NCBI RefSeq assembly: GCF_038624605.1
Contig: NZ_CP152020.1
Span: 1,605,312-1,669,311, forward strand
Length of the DNA stretch: 64,000 nucleotides
Direction: 5' to 3'
DNA from: Psychrobacillus sp. FSL K6-4046
Lineage (GTDB): Bacteria > Bacillota > Bacilli > Bacillales_A > Planococcaceae
The notes under the pieces were generated by a model that was given only the letters and a program-made list of their open reading frames with translations, did not search any database and was not told the DNA's origin. Made by a program: the position numbers and the translations under genes. Position 1 is the stretch's first letter, and each line of letters starts with the position of its first letter. Of the stretch, positions 16,201 to 26,792 are shown in pieces.

Positions 16201-17334
16201 ATGGTACGCGGAGTATATATACACATCCCTTTTTGTCATCAAATATGTAATTATTGTGATTTTAATAAATTCTATTTTCATAATCAGCCAGTAGATGAGT
16301 ATATTGAGTCTTTAGGAAAAGAAATGGCTCTTTGGAAAGACGACTTATCGAAAGGTCATATAGAAACTATTTTTCTTGGTGGAGGAACTCCAACTTCTTT
16401 ATCACTTGAACAGTTAGATCGGTTGTTAACACTTATCCAAGAGCATATTCCACTGGATCATGTAAAGGAGTTCTCATCAGAAGCTAATCCAGATGAGCTT
16501 ACCCTGGAAAAAATGCAGCTCATGCGAAAATTTGGTGTGAATAGATTAAGCATGGGAGTGCAAACTTTCAATCAAGACTTGTTAAAAATATTAGGTAGAA
16601 CCCATTCCAATGAACATGTATATAAAGTAATTGAATATGCGAAGGAAACAAATTTCCCCTCTATAAGCATTGATTTAATGTATGGATTGCCAAATCAAAC
16701 GATGGAGCAATGGAAGGAATCTCTCCAAGAGGCTTTTAAGCTGAAGATACCTCATATCTCTGCATACTCGTTACTAGTTGAGCCTAAGACCATATTCTAT
16801 AACCTTCTTTCAAAAGGGAAATTATCATTACCAGGTGAAGATTTAGAAGCTGAAATGTATGGATTCTTAATGGATGAAATGAAAGCGAACGGATATCACC
16901 AATATGAGATTAGTAATTTTTCTCATGAGGGAAAAGCCTCCGAGCATAATCTTTTATATTGGAACAATGACGAATATGTTGGATTAGGGGCTGGCGCCCA
17001 TGGTTATGTAAATGGAATACGATATTCTAATCATGGCCCTCTTAAAAAGTATATGCAGCAGTTAGATTTAGGTGAAAAGCCTATTATGATGCAAAAAGAG
17101 GTTACTTATGAAGAAAAAATGGAAGAAGAGATGTTTTTAGGTCTTCGAAAAAACAGAGGAGTTTCTTTAACCGTCTTCGAACAAAAATACAGCAAGACTT
17201 TGCATGAGGTATACGGGAAAGAAATCGAAGAGTTAATTCATAAAGAGCTTGTGGCTTTAGAAGAAGACCACATTTTCCTTACAACTCGAGGACGTTTTGT
17301 AGGTAATGAAGTATTTCAATATTTCCTTAAATAA
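16201..17334 (+). CDS. hemW: Radical SAM heme chaperone HemW
   Basis: HemN-like radical SAM protein that binds heme and is thought to insert it into target enzymes; older annotations call it oxygen-independent coproporphyrinogen oxidase. The iron-sulfur motif CHQICNYC (Cx3Cx2C) is at about residues 12-19, followed by GGGTPTSL near 60 and SIDLMYGLPNQT. The C-terminal HemN domain follows. 377 residues, typical of HemW rather than true HemN. Position between lepA and hrcA is conserved. The AGAAAGAAGG ribosome binding site is modest. Confidence 0.93.
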   Translation: MVRGVYIHIPFCHQICNYCDFNKFYFHNQPVDEYIESLGKEMALWKDDLSKGHIETIFLGGGTPTSLSLEQLDRLLTLIQEHIPLDHVKEFSSEANPDELTLEKMQLMRKFGVNRLSMGVQTFNQDLLKILGRTHSNEHVYKVIEYAKETNFPSISIDLMYGLPNQTMEQWKESLQEAFKLKIPHISAYSLLVEPKTIFYNLLSKGKLSLPGEDLEAEMYGFLMDEMKANGYHQYEISNFSHEGKASEHNLLYWNNDEYVGLGAGAHGYVNGIRYSNHGPLKKYMQQLDLGEKPIMMQKEVTYEEKMEEEMFLGLRKNRGVSLTVFEQKYSKTLHEVYGKEIEELIHKELVALEEDHIFLTTRGRFVGNEVFQYFLK

Positions 17335-17389
17335 TTTGGCGCATAATCGTTGACAGTTTTCTTTAGATTTGATAAGTTTTATATGAGTA

Positions 17390-17416
17390 TTAGCACTCTC
17401 TACAGATGAGTGCTAA
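17390..17416 (+). promoter_or_regulatory. CIRCE operator of the hrcA operon
   Basis: TTAGCACTC (17390-17398), nine bases, GAGTGCTAA (17408-17416): a perfect CIRCE element, the binding site of HrcA. A TTGACA at 17350-17355 upstream is the likely -35, with the -10 around 17371-17380. It lies just before the hrcA ribosome binding site, as in B. subtilis, so HrcA controls the hrcA-grpE-dnaK-dnaJ transcript. Confidence 0.97.
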
Positions 17417-17430
17417 CAGAGGTGATAATC

Positions 17431-18468
17431 ATGCTAACTAACAGGCAATTATTAATATTGCAAGTAACGGTAGATGATTTTATTGATACCGCTCAGCCAG
17501 TTGGATCTCGTCAACTTTCGAAAAAGGAGGAAGTACCGTTTAGTCCTGCTACGATTCGAAACGAAATGGCAGATTTAGAAGATATGGGTTATTTAGAAAA
17601 AACTCACACCTCTTCTGGCCGTGTGCCATCAGAAAAAGGCTATCGTTACTATGTAGACAACTTACTAACTCCACAAATGGTTTCAAAAGAAGAGATTAAA
17701 CAAATTCGTTCCGTTTTCGAGGAAAGAAAGGTTGAGACGGAGCAAATAATTCGTAAGTCAGCTAATATTTTGTCTGAACTAACGAGCTATACCTCTATTA
17801 TGTTAGGCTTAGATGTGAGAAAGCATCGAGTCAAAAGATTTTCAATTGTTCCTCTTACAGACGATTCTGCAGTAGCTATAATCGTTACGGACAGTGGTCA
17901 TGTTGAAAATCGAGTTTTTTCTATTCCTGAGGCCTTTACTGCTTCCGATATTGAAAAAATGGTCAATATCATAAACGAACATTTAGTTGGTGTATATTTA
18001 CACGAGCTACAAATGAAGTTAGAAGCTGTCACTCAGTTCGTCTTACGTCAGAATAACGGTCGGTTAAATGACCTACTTGGTTCTCTAAACCAAGCGATGA
18101 TAATTGAGCATGAGGATAAAGTGTACTATGGTGGAAAAATGCAATTGTTAAGCCAGCCTGAATTTAATGATGTGGAAAAAGCAAAAAGCATTATGTATTG
18201 GATGGAACACGTCAATGAATTCCCTGGACTTTTCCATTTGAACAAAAAAGGCATCAATATCAGTATTGGTTCTGAGAATAACCAATTTGGAATGAATAAT
18301 TGCAGTATAATCACAGCTTCTTATGATATTGGAGAAGAGCAAAGTGGTTCTATTGCCATCATAGGTCCCACGAGAATGGATTACAAACGTGTAGTATCTT
18401 TGTTGGATGTAATGAGTGGGGACTTATCTAGAGAGTTGTCTAGAATATTACGAGGTCAACACGAATAA
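17431..18468 (+). CDS. hrcA: Heat-inducible transcription repressor HrcA
   Basis: Winged-helix repressor of class I heat-shock genes, acting at CIRCE with GroEL as modulator. The N-terminal DNA-binding region has PVGSRQLSKK and SPATIRNEMADLE, followed by a GAF-like middle domain. 345 residues from ATG 17431, which has AGAGGTGAT at proper spacing. An in-frame GTG at 17410 lies within CIRCE and is not used. It is autoregulated through the operator just upstream. Confidence 0.95.
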   Translation: MLTNRQLLILQVTVDDFIDTAQPVGSRQLSKKEEVPFSPATIRNEMADLEDMGYLEKTHTSSGRVPSEKGYRYYVDNLLTPQMVSKEEIKQIRSVFEERKVETEQIIRKSANILSELTSYTSIMLGLDVRKHRVKRFSIVPLTDDSAVAIIVTDSGHVENRVFSIPEAFTASDIEKMVNIINEHLVGVYLHELQMKLEAVTQFVLRQNNGRLNDLLGSLNQAMIIEHEDKVYYGGKMQLLSQPEFNDVEKAKSIMYWMEHVNEFPGLFHLNKKGINISIGSENNQFGMNNCSIITASYDIGEEQSGSIAIIGPTRMDYKRVVSLLDVMSGDLSRELSRILRGQHE

Positions 18469-18485
18469 AGGAGAGTTGCTGCTAA

Positions 18486-19067
18486 ATGGAAAATCAAAAA
18501 GAAGAAGTAAAAGATGTATCGACTGAAGAAGAATCAGCAGAACAAGAAATGGTAACTGAAGAAGCGATCGAAATTAAAGAAGCAGATGTATCAGAAGAAG
18601 CTACTGAAGCAGAAGAAGTAGACGAACTAACGCTTTTGAAACAACAATTAGAAGAAGAACAAGATCGTACGGTAAGACTGCGTGCTGACTTTGAAAACTA
18701 CAAACGTCGTGTTCAAAAGGATAAAGAAGCAGACTATAAATATCGTGCCCAATCTTTACTTAGCGATTTGTTACCTGTATTAGACAACTTAGAACGAGCA
18801 CTTGCTGTTGAAGCTACATCTGAAGAAGCGATTTCTTTAACTAAGGGTGTAGATATGGTTTATCGTTCTCTTGTAGCAGCTGTTGAAAAAGAAGGATTGG
18901 AATCAGTTGAGTCAGAGGGAAAACCTTTTGATCCAAATCTTCACCATGCAGTTATGCAGGAAAAAGACGAAAGCCAAGATTCAGGTATTGTTCTTCAAGA
19001 ACTACAAAAAGGCTACAAATTGAAGGATCGAATTCTTAGACCAGCAATGGTAAAAGTAAACGAATAA
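18486..19067 (+). CDS. grpE: Nucleotide exchange factor GrpE
   Basis: Releases ADP from DnaK. A long acidic N-terminal tail of about 50 residues (rich in Glu) is followed by the long coiled helix and the beta-domain, with [18 protein letters not shown] near residue 75 and the C-terminal [16 protein letters not shown] signature. 193 residues. AAAGGAG precedes the ATG, and the gene starts 17 bases after hrcA in the CIRCE operon. Confidence 0.95.
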   Translation: MENQKEEVKDVSTEEESAEQEMVTEEAIEIKEADVSEEATEAEEVDELTLLKQQLEEEQDRTVRLRADFENYKRRVQKDKEADYKYRAQSLLSDLLPVLDNLERALAVEATSEEAISLTKGVDMVYRSLVAAVEKEGLESVESEGKPFDPNLHHAVMQEKDESQDSGIVLQELQKGYKLKDRILRPAMVKVNE

Positions 19068-19142
19068 AATATAAACTGATTTTTATTGGTGTCCATTAGG
19101 TTGCCAGTTATAATATAAATTGCATATAACAGTATTTATTAG

Positions 19143-20984
<1,842 letters not shown>

Positions 20985-20992
20985 TGTCAACA

Positions 20993-21030
20993 GGAAAAGT
21001 CAAAGACCGTTTTCGGCTTTGGCTTTTTCC
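20993..21030 (+). terminator. Stem-loop between dnaK and dnaJ
   Basis: About 16 pairs between 20993-21009 and 21014-21030 around a TTTT loop (core AAAG/CTTT and CCG/CGG). Its 3' arm has a run of five T and there is no longer T-run afterwards. It may be a partial terminator or an RNA-stability/processing element. Confidence 0.6.
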
Positions 21031-21135
21031 ATGTAATTAGTAGCATGGAGAAATACGCTATTTGTTTTGCTATTAGGAATTTATCCATGTTACAATTATC
21101 TTTATGTGTAAGTTAACAGAGCAGGAGAGTGAACT

Positions 21136-22257
21136 ATGAGCAAACGTGATTATTACGAAGTCCTTGGAGTAGCCAAGGGAGCTTCTGGAGATGAGATAAA
21201 AAAGGCGTATCGCAAATTATCTAAACAGTATCACCCAGATATCAATAAGGAAGCTAACGCTGAAGATAAATTTAAGGAAATTTCAGAAGCATATGAAGTA
21301 TTAAGCGACGATCAAAAACGTGCACAATACGATCAATTCGGTCATGCAGGTCCTAACCAAGGTTTTGGTGGCGGATTTAGTGGCGCGGATGGATTTGGAT
21401 TTGAAGATATTTTCAGCTCGTTCTTTGGAGGAGGAGGTTCGCGTCGTCGTGACCCGAATGCTCCTAGAAAAGGAAATGACCTTCAGTACTCTATGACTAT
21501 AGAATTTGAAGAAGCAGTATTTGGTATGGAAAAAGAGATTGAAGTAGCTAAAGAAGAAACTTGTGATACGTGTAATGGTACTGGAGCTAAAAAAGGCACA
21601 CATCCAGAAAAATGTACACACTGTAACGGAAACGGTCAAGTTAATGTTACGCAAGACACTCCTTTCGGAAGAATTCAAACGAAACGAGCATGTAATTATT
21701 GCGAAGGAACTGGGAAAATTATCAAAGATAAATGTTCAACGTGTCATGGTAATGGAACAGTTAATAAGCGCAAGAAGATTAAAATCACTATTCCAGCGGG
21801 TGTAGATGATGGTCAACAATTACGAGTTAGCGGTCAAGGTGAACCAGGTGTAAATGGTGGTCCAGCAGGAGATCTATACGTTGTATTTAGAGTGAAAGCC
21901 GATCCAAGATTTGAACGTGATGGTGACGATATTTATTACGAATTACCTTTGACATTCGCACAAGCGGCACTTGGGGATGAAGTAGAGATTCCAACTGTCC
22001 AAGGAAAAGTAAAATTAAAAATCCCAGCGGGCACGCAGTCTTCTACGAAATTCCGTCTTAAAGGAAAAGGTGTAAAAAATGTGCATGGCTATGGCATGGG
22101 AGATCAGCATGTAATCGTAAAAGTAATCACGCCTAAGAAACTGACTGAAAAACAAAAACAATTATTACGTGAGTTTGCAGAAATCAGCGGTGATATACCG
22201 GAAGAGCAAGGTAGTACATTATTTGACAAAATCAAGAGAACGATAAAAGGCGAATAA
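21136..22257 (+). CDS. dnaJ: Chaperone DnaJ (Hsp40)
   Basis: Co-chaperone stimulating DnaK ATPase. A J domain with HPD at about residues 33-35, a Gly/Phe-rich region (about 75-110) and a zinc region with four Cys motifs are visible. Two are canonical-like ([16 protein letters not shown]) and two have Asn before the last Gly ([16 protein letters not shown]). A C-terminal substrate domain follows. 373 residues. AGGAGAGTG precedes the ATG. Confidence 0.96.
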   Translation: MSKRDYYEVLGVAKGASGDEIKKAYRKLSKQYHPDINKEANAEDKFKEISEAYEVLSDDQKRAQYDQFGHAGPNQGFGGGFSGADGFGFEDIFSSFFGGGGSRRRDPNAPRKGNDLQYSMTIEFEEAVFGMEKEIEVAKEETCDTCNGTGAKKGTHPEKCTHCNGNGQVNVTQDTPFGRIQTKRACNYCEGTGKIIKDKCSTCHGNGTVNKRKKIKITIPAGVDDGQQLRVSGQGEPGVNGGPAGDLYVVFRVKADPRFERDGDDIYYELPLTFAQAALGDEVEIPTVQGKVKLKIPAGTQSSTKFRLKGKGVKNVHGYGMGDQHVIVKVITPKKLTEKQKQLLREFAEISGDIPEEQGSTLFDKIKRTIKGE

Positions 22258-22270
22258 GGAGTTGGAGCAA

Positions 22271-23215
22271 GTGAAATGGTCTGAGCTATCCATTCATACT
22301 ACTAATGAGGCAGTGGAAGCAGTAAGCAATATTTTGCATGAAGCTGGTGCTAGTGGAGTAGTAATTGAGGATTCAGAAGAGTTGGCTAGAGATAGAGAAG
22401 ATGTTTTTGGAGAGATCTACAGCTTAAATCCAGATGATTTTCCAGTAGACGGAGTGCGTATTAAAGCTTATTTGGCTGAAACAAGCTTTCTATTAGAAAC
22501 GGTGGAAGAGATCAAACTTGCGATCAACAACTTACTAAATTTTAATATTGACCTTGGACATAATATTATAACCGTAACCGAAGTAGACGAAGAAGATTGG
22601 GCGACTGCTTGGAAAAAGTACTATCACCCAGTTAAAATCTCTAACAGATTTACAATTGTTCCTACTTGGGAAGAATATAATAGAGTGAACTCTGATGAAT
22701 TAATTATAGAGTTAGATCCAGGTATGGCGTTTGGTACAGGGACACACCCTACTACCGTTATGTGCTTGCAGGCACTTGAAAAAACAGTGAAGCCTAACCT
22801 ATCAGTTGTCGATGTAGGCACTGGTTCTGGTGTGTTATCTATTGGAGCAGCTAAACTAGGGGCAGTTACAGTTCACGCACTTGATTTAGATGAAGTTGCA
22901 GTAAGATCTGCACAAGAAAACATCGCGATTAATAGAGTGAGCGATATTGTAAAAGTTACTCATGGTAATCTATTAGACAATATTACAGAACAAGCAGATA
23001 TAGTTGTTGCCAATATTTTAGCTGAAATCATTATGACATTTACCGATGACGCTTATACTATTGTTAAGTCTGGTGGGCTATTCATAACTTCTGGAATAAT
23101 TTCGACTAAAAAAGATGATGTGAAAACTGCTCTTCAAAATTCTGGTTTTGAAATAGATGAAATAATGATGATGGAAGATTGGGTAACTATCATTTCAAGA
23201 AAGCCTGTTAAGTAA
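22271..23215 (+). CDS. prmA: Ribosomal protein L11 methyltransferase
   Basis: Trimethylates L11. The SAM-binding motif [12 protein letters not shown] lies near residue 178, preceded by [14 protein letters not shown] and followed by [10 protein letters not shown]. 314 residues. The frame can start at TTG 22262, but AAGGAG at 22256-22261 abuts that codon; GTG 22271 has nine bases of spacing and gives the known family N-terminus [10 protein letters not shown]. It follows dnaJ in the heat-shock operon, as in B. subtilis. Confidence 0.94.
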   Translation: MKWSELSIHTTNEAVEAVSNILHEAGASGVVIEDSEELARDREDVFGEIYSLNPDDFPVDGVRIKAYLAETSFLLETVEEIKLAINNLLNFNIDLGHNIITVTEVDEEDWATAWKKYYHPVKISNRFTIVPTWEEYNRVNSDELIIELDPGMAFGTGTHPTTVMCLQALEKTVKPNLSVVDVGTGSGVLSIGAAKLGAVTVHALDLDEVAVRSAQENIAINRVSDIVKVTHGNLLDNITEQADIVVANILAEIIMTFTDDAYTIVKSGGLFITSGIISTKKDDVKTALQNSGFEIDEIMMMEDWVTIISRKPVK

Positions 23216-23228
23216 AGGAGTAGTTGTC

Positions 23229-23969
23229 TTGCAACGTTATTTTACAGAAAAACCGTTAGATGAGAATTCTACTATAAAAATTCTTGGAGACGATGCGCAT
23301 CATATGATTCAAGTGATGCGCATGTCACCTGGTGATGAAGTTTATATAGTGGCCGCTAAAGAAACGTATATTATGACTATTCTTTCTGGAACTAGCAAAG
23401 AAGTCATTTTAGAAACAAAAGAAAAAGTGTTAAAAACAAATGAAATGCCAATTAAGGTTTCTATTGCCTGTGGATTACCAAAGGGTGACAAACTAGAACT
23501 AATCACACAGAAGGCCACTGAACTTGGTATGCATTCCCTCTTTCCTTTTGAAGCAAAGCGCTCTATCGTGAAATGGGACAAGCAAAAAAACGAGAAAAAA
23601 ATAGCAAGACTGCAAAAGATTGCAAAAGAAGCGGCGGAACAGTCCCATCGCTCATCTATTCCTCACATACATAGTCCTAAGAGCTTGAAAGACCTAATAG
23701 AAGTCTCTAAGCAATATGACGTTAAATTTGTTGCTGATGAAGAGGATGCAAAATTAACTGAGCGACAAAAGTTTGCTGACCAATTAAAAAAGGTGTATGA
23801 TAAACAATCGATACTGATTGTTTTTGGTCCAGAAGGTGGACTAGATAGACATGAGGTTAAGCAACTTTTAGACAATGATTTTCAACCCATTGCACTTGGT
23901 CCTAGAATATTAAGAACTGAAACTGCGCCGTTGTATGCGCTTGCTGCTATTTCCTATGAATATGAATGA
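23229..23969 (+). CDS. rsmE: 16S rRNA m3U1498 methyltransferase RsmE
   Basis: SPOUT-class methyltransferase. The N-terminal PUA-like domain starts MQRYF; the C-terminal knot shows GPEGGLDRHEV near residue 200 and LGPRILRTETAPLYAL near 222, the SAM-binding knot. 246 residues. The TTG start has AAAGGAG upstream. It sits between prmA and mtaB in one operon. Confidence 0.94.
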   Translation: MQRYFTEKPLDENSTIKILGDDAHHMIQVMRMSPGDEVYIVAAKETYIMTILSGTSKEVILETKEKVLKTNEMPIKVSIACGLPKGDKLELITQKATELGMHSLFPFEAKRSIVKWDKQKNEKKIARLQKIAKEAAEQSHRSSIPHIHSPKSLKDLIEVSKQYDVKFVADEEDAKLTERQKFADQLKKVYDKQSILIVFGPEGGLDRHEVKQLLDNDFQPIALGPRILRTETAPLYALAAISYEYE

Positions 23970-23984
23970 AAGAGGTGTAAGGAT

Positions 23985-25325
23985 ATGTCATCCGTTGCAT
24001 TCCATACATTAGGCTGTAAGGTAAATCATTATGAAACAGAGGCCATTTGGCAACTGTTTAAAGAAAATGGTTATGAACGTACAGACTTCGAAAAAAAATC
24101 AGACGTTTATGTAATTAATACATGTACTGTAACAAATACTGGTGATAAAAAGAGTAGACAGGTTATACGAAGAGCTATTCGTCAAAACCCTGATGCTGTT
24201 ATTTGTGTTACCGGCTGTTACGCACAAACCTCTCCTGCAGAAATAATGGCGATTCCTGGTGTTGATATTGTCGTTGGTACCCAAGAGCGTACAAAAATGC
24301 TTGGTTACATTGAACAATACAAAATGGAGCGTAAACCTATTAATGCGGTAGGAAACATTATGAAAAATCGTGTATATGAAGAGCTGGATGTACCTGCTTT
24401 TACTGACCGTACACGTGCTTCTCTTAAAATACAAGAAGGATGTAACAATTTCTGTACTTTTTGTATCATTCCTTGGGCACGTGGCTTGATGAGATCCCGA
24501 GACCCACAAGAAGTAGTTAGACAAGCACAACAGTTAGTTGATGCTGGTTATCTAGAAATCGTCTTGACTGGTATACATACTGGTGGATACGGAGAAGATT
24601 TAAAGGATTATAATCTTGCTCAACTATTAAGAGATATTGAAACAAATGTAAAGGGACTTAAACGTCTTCGAATTAGTTCAATAGAAGCTAGTCAGCTATC
24701 AGATGAAGTAATCGATGTTTTAAAGCAATCGAATATAGTTGTAAGGCATTTACACATACCAATTCAGTCAGGCTCTGATACTGTACTAAAAAGAATGCGT
24801 AGAAAATATACAATGGAATTTTTTGCAAATCGCTTAGACCGTTTAAGAGATGCACTTCCTGATTTGGCGATTACATCAGATGTAATTGTAGGATTTCCGG
24901 GAGAGACAGAAGAAGAATTTATGGAAACATATAGCTTTATTCGTGACCAAAGATTTTCTGAACTACATGTTTTCCCTTACTCAAAACGTACAGGTACCCC
25001 TGCTGCTAGAATGGAAAATCAAGTGGATGAAGAAATTAAAAACGAACGAGTACACAGACTTATTAGTTTAAATGATCAGCTGGCTGTAGAATATGCATCT
25101 CGCTTCGAGGGAGAGGTTCTTGAAATCATCCCAGAGGAAGTTATCACTTCAGAAACGGGAGAAACCATGGTAGAAGGCTATACGGATAATTATTTAAAAG
25201 TTGCTATACCTGGCTCTGAGGAACTGATCGGAAAATTAGTAAGAGTAAAAATAACGCGAGCAGGCTATCCTCAAAATATTGGTCAATTTGTTCGTGTGTT
25301 AGAAGAAGTTAAAGAGCTAGTTTGA
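23985..25325 (+). CDS. mtaB: tRNA t6A37 methylthiotransferase MtaB
   Basis: Radical SAM enzyme converting t6A37 to ms2t6A37. The N-terminal MTTase domain has cluster cysteines in LGCKVNHYE, INTCTV and TGCYAQ. The radical SAM motif CNNFCTFC is near residue 152, and a C-terminal TRAM domain spans about 375-440. 446 residues. B. subtilis yqeV. Its stop codon lies within the terminator stem. Confidence 0.94.
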   Translation: MSSVAFHTLGCKVNHYETEAIWQLFKENGYERTDFEKKSDVYVINTCTVTNTGDKKSRQVIRRAIRQNPDAVICVTGCYAQTSPAEIMAIPGVDIVVGTQERTKMLGYIEQYKMERKPINAVGNIMKNRVYEELDVPAFTDRTRASLKIQEGCNNFCTFCIIPWARGLMRSRDPQEVVRQAQQLVDAGYLEIVLTGIHTGGYGEDLKDYNLAQLLRDIETNVKGLKRLRISSIEASQLSDEVIDVLKQSNIVVRHLHIPIQSGSDTVLKRMRRKYTMEFFANRLDRLRDALPDLAITSDVIVGFPGETEEEFMETYSFIRDQRFSELHVFPYSKRTGTPAARMENQVDEEIKNERVHRLISLNDQLAVEYASRFEGEVLEIIPEEVITSETGETMVEGYTDNYLKVAIPGSEELIGKLVRVKITRAGYPQNIGQFVRVLEEVKELV

Positions 25326-25347
25326 CTTAGGTCACTAGCTTTTTTTG
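25315..25347 (+). terminator. Terminator overlapping the end of mtaB
   Basis: AGCTAG (25315-25320) with CTAGCT (25335-25340) and TGAC/GTCA inside, followed by TTTTTTT. The mtaB stop (25323-25325) is in the 5' half. Confidence 0.85.
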
Positions 25348-25430
25348 TTGGAAGAAACATAGTTGCTTGGCTTTTCTTATGTTTACTAGTAATATTAAGA
25401 GGTACGTACAACTAAGAAGGAGATTTTAAA

Positions 25431-26102
25431 ATGACAAATAATATAGCAGCACTTATAGATCATACGTTATTAAAGCAAGATGCTACTAAAAATCAAATTG
25501 AAAAACTTTGTGGGGAAGCAAAACAACATGTATTTGCATCTGTTTGCGTTAATCCGACTTGGGTTAGCCTAAGTGCTTCTCTATTAAAAGACTCACCGGT
25601 TAAGGTATGTACAGTAATCGGATTCCCATTAGGGGCTAGCACAAGCGAAGTAAAAGCATTTGAAACTACGGATGCTATTGAAAAAGGTGCAGATGAAATA
25701 GACATGGTTTTAAACGTTGGAGCTTTAAAAGACGGCGATTTTGATTATGTTCAAAAGGATATTGAAGCAGTAGTACAAGCAGCTAAAGGCAAAGCTATTG
25801 TAAAAGTAATTTTAGAAACTTGTTTATTAACAAATGAGCAGATAGCTAAAGCTAGCGAACTATCTAAATTAGCTGGGGCAGATTTTGTCAAAACTTCTAC
25901 TGGTTTTTCAACTGGAGGAGCAACTGTCGAAGCAGTTAAATTAATGCGCGAAACAGTAGGTCCTGAGCTAGGTGTGAAAGCTTCTGGAGGAGTTAGAAGT
26001 CTTGCTGATTTAGAAGCTATGGTTGAAGCAGGAGCTACTAGAATTGGTGCAAGTTCTGGTGTAGATATTGTAAATGGCTTAGAAAGTAAGTCAGATTATT
26101 AA
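25431..26102 (+). CDS. deoC: Deoxyribose-phosphate aldolase
   Basis: Cleaves 2-deoxyribose 5-phosphate to acetaldehyde and glyceraldehyde 3-phosphate. The TIM-barrel has the Schiff-base lysine segment [14 protein letters not shown] near residue 148 and the second catalytic lysine in KASGG near 180. 223 residues. Ribosome binding site AAGGAG. It stands alone here, without pdp or nup genes; in B. subtilis dra is elsewhere, so its place before rpsU is a lineage difference. Confidence 0.95.
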   Translation: MTNNIAALIDHTLLKQDATKNQIEKLCGEAKQHVFASVCVNPTWVSLSASLLKDSPVKVCTVIGFPLGASTSEVKAFETTDAIEKGADEIDMVLNVGALKDGDFDYVQKDIEAVVQAAKGKAIVKVILETCLLTNEQIAKASELSKLAGADFVKTSTGFSTGGATVEAVKLMRETVGPELGVKASGGVRSLADLEAMVEAGATRIGASSGVDIVNGLESKSDY

Positions 26103-26127
26103 TTGGTGAATATTTAAAACCAAAGTA

Positions 26128-26186
26128 TTGACCAAGTCTATAATATACGGTATAATTTTTTAGTACATAACACTTGGTTATGTACT
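26128..26186 (+). promoter_or_regulatory. rpsU promoter and 5' stem-loop
   Basis: TTGACC (26128-26133), 17 bases, TATAAT (26151-26156): near-consensus sigma-A promoter. A perfect 10-bp stem AGTACATAAC (26162-26171) with GTTATGTACT (26177-26186) begins about at the expected transcription start, so the mRNA would carry a hairpin at its extreme 5' end. Confidence 0.8.
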
Positions 26187-26215
26187 GACGTGTGTTCGGA
26201 GGGAGGGAAAGAGAG

Positions 26216-26389
26216 ATGTCAAAAACTGTCGTTCGCAAAAACGAATCGCTTGAAGATGCTCTTCGCCGCTTCAAACGTACTGTATCTAAAAGTGGTACAA
26301 TTCAAGAGGTTAGAAAGCGCGAGTTTTATGAAAAACCAAGCGTGAAACGTAAAAAGAAATCAGAAGCTGCACGTAAACGTAAGTGGTAA
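26216..26389 (+). CDS. rpsU: 30S ribosomal protein S21
   Basis: Small basic protein, 57 residues, starting [18 protein letters not shown] and ending in a Lys/Arg-rich tail. It is involved in mRNA binding at the small subunit. The ATG at 26216 follows GGAGGGAGGG; an in-frame ATG at 26192 would put that site inside the gene and is rejected. In B. subtilis yqeY follows directly; here it does not, and a terminator closes the gene. Confidence 0.96.
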   Translation: MSKTVVRKNESLEDALRRFKRTVSKSGTIQEVRKREFYEKPSVKRKKKSEAARKRKW

Positions 26390-26450
26390 TTTAATCCCAA
26401 CCATCCCTACGTTCAAAACACGTACTGTATGATTAACATTTACAATTATG

Positions 26451-26484
26451 TAAACCGAGAAAATTTATTTTCTCGGTTTATTTT
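26451..26484 (+). terminator. Terminator of rpsU
   Basis: Perfect 13-bp stem TAAACCGAGAAAA (26451-26463) with its complement (26468-26480), TTTA loop, then TTTT. Confidence 0.85.
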
Positions 26485-26558
26485 AATTTATAGTTTAAAA
26501 GAGATTAGCTGTATGTAATATAGGGAGCACCGAAAAAATCCATAAACGAATAGAATTG

Positions 26559-26593
26559 AGCACTCGAACGATTATCGTTCAAGTGCTTTTTTT
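26559..26593 (+). terminator. Second terminator downstream of rpsU
   Basis: AGCACT and GAACGA (26559-26571) pair with TCGTTC and AGTGCT (26575-26587) with one mismatch, followed by a run of T. About 80 bases lie between it and the rpsU terminator with no gene that I recognise. Confidence 0.8.
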
Positions 26594-26701
26594 GCTTTTC
26601 TGCGTAAAAAAGGGATTTGTAATTATATCTAGAATGTAAAGAAGATATATGGCTATTGAATTCTTATAGCCGAAACTTCTGGAAGGGGTGACATATTGAA
26701 A

Positions 26702-26749
26702 ATGAAAGAATTTCAAAACAGTATACTAATGAGAGGCATTACTTTTTAA
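26702..26749 (+). CDS. Putative 15-residue leader peptide before the kinase gene
   Basis: ATG 26702 (or in-frame TTG 26696) opens a short frame, MKEFQNSILMRGITF, ending at TAA 26747-26749. It has a strong GGAAGGGGTGA ribosome binding site at about 26681-26691, better than that of the kinase gene it precedes. Codons 10-12 contain one arm of the competing helices described next. No homology is claimed. The short frame, good ribosome binding site and pairing arms are what translational attenuators look like; that it is translated is inferred. Confidence 0.45.
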   Translation: MKEFQNSILMRGITF

Positions 26750-26781
26750 CTAGGGTATTAACCTCTCAAGGTAATGGGAGG
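26730..26781 (+). promoter_or_regulatory. Candidate translation attenuator of the kinase gene
   Basis: TGAGAGG (26730-26736, in the leader frame) can pair with CCTCTCA (26762-26768). The same CCTCTC can instead pair with GGGAGG (26776-26781), the kinase ribosome binding site. A third helix, CATTACTTT (26737-26745) with AAGGTAATG (26768-26776, one G-U), competes with both. The pairings are seen; regulation is inferred. Confidence 0.5.
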
Positions 26782-26792
26782 AAAAACAAGAG

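Noticed and set aside
21301-21678. 125-codon minus-strand frame within dnaJ
   Set aside because: Shadow of dnaJ: low-complexity Ser/Thr/Phe translation of the antisense, no start signals.
24099-24530. 143-codon minus-strand frame opposite mtaB
   Set aside because: Antisense shadow rich in Cys/Asn/Ser without ribosome binding site.
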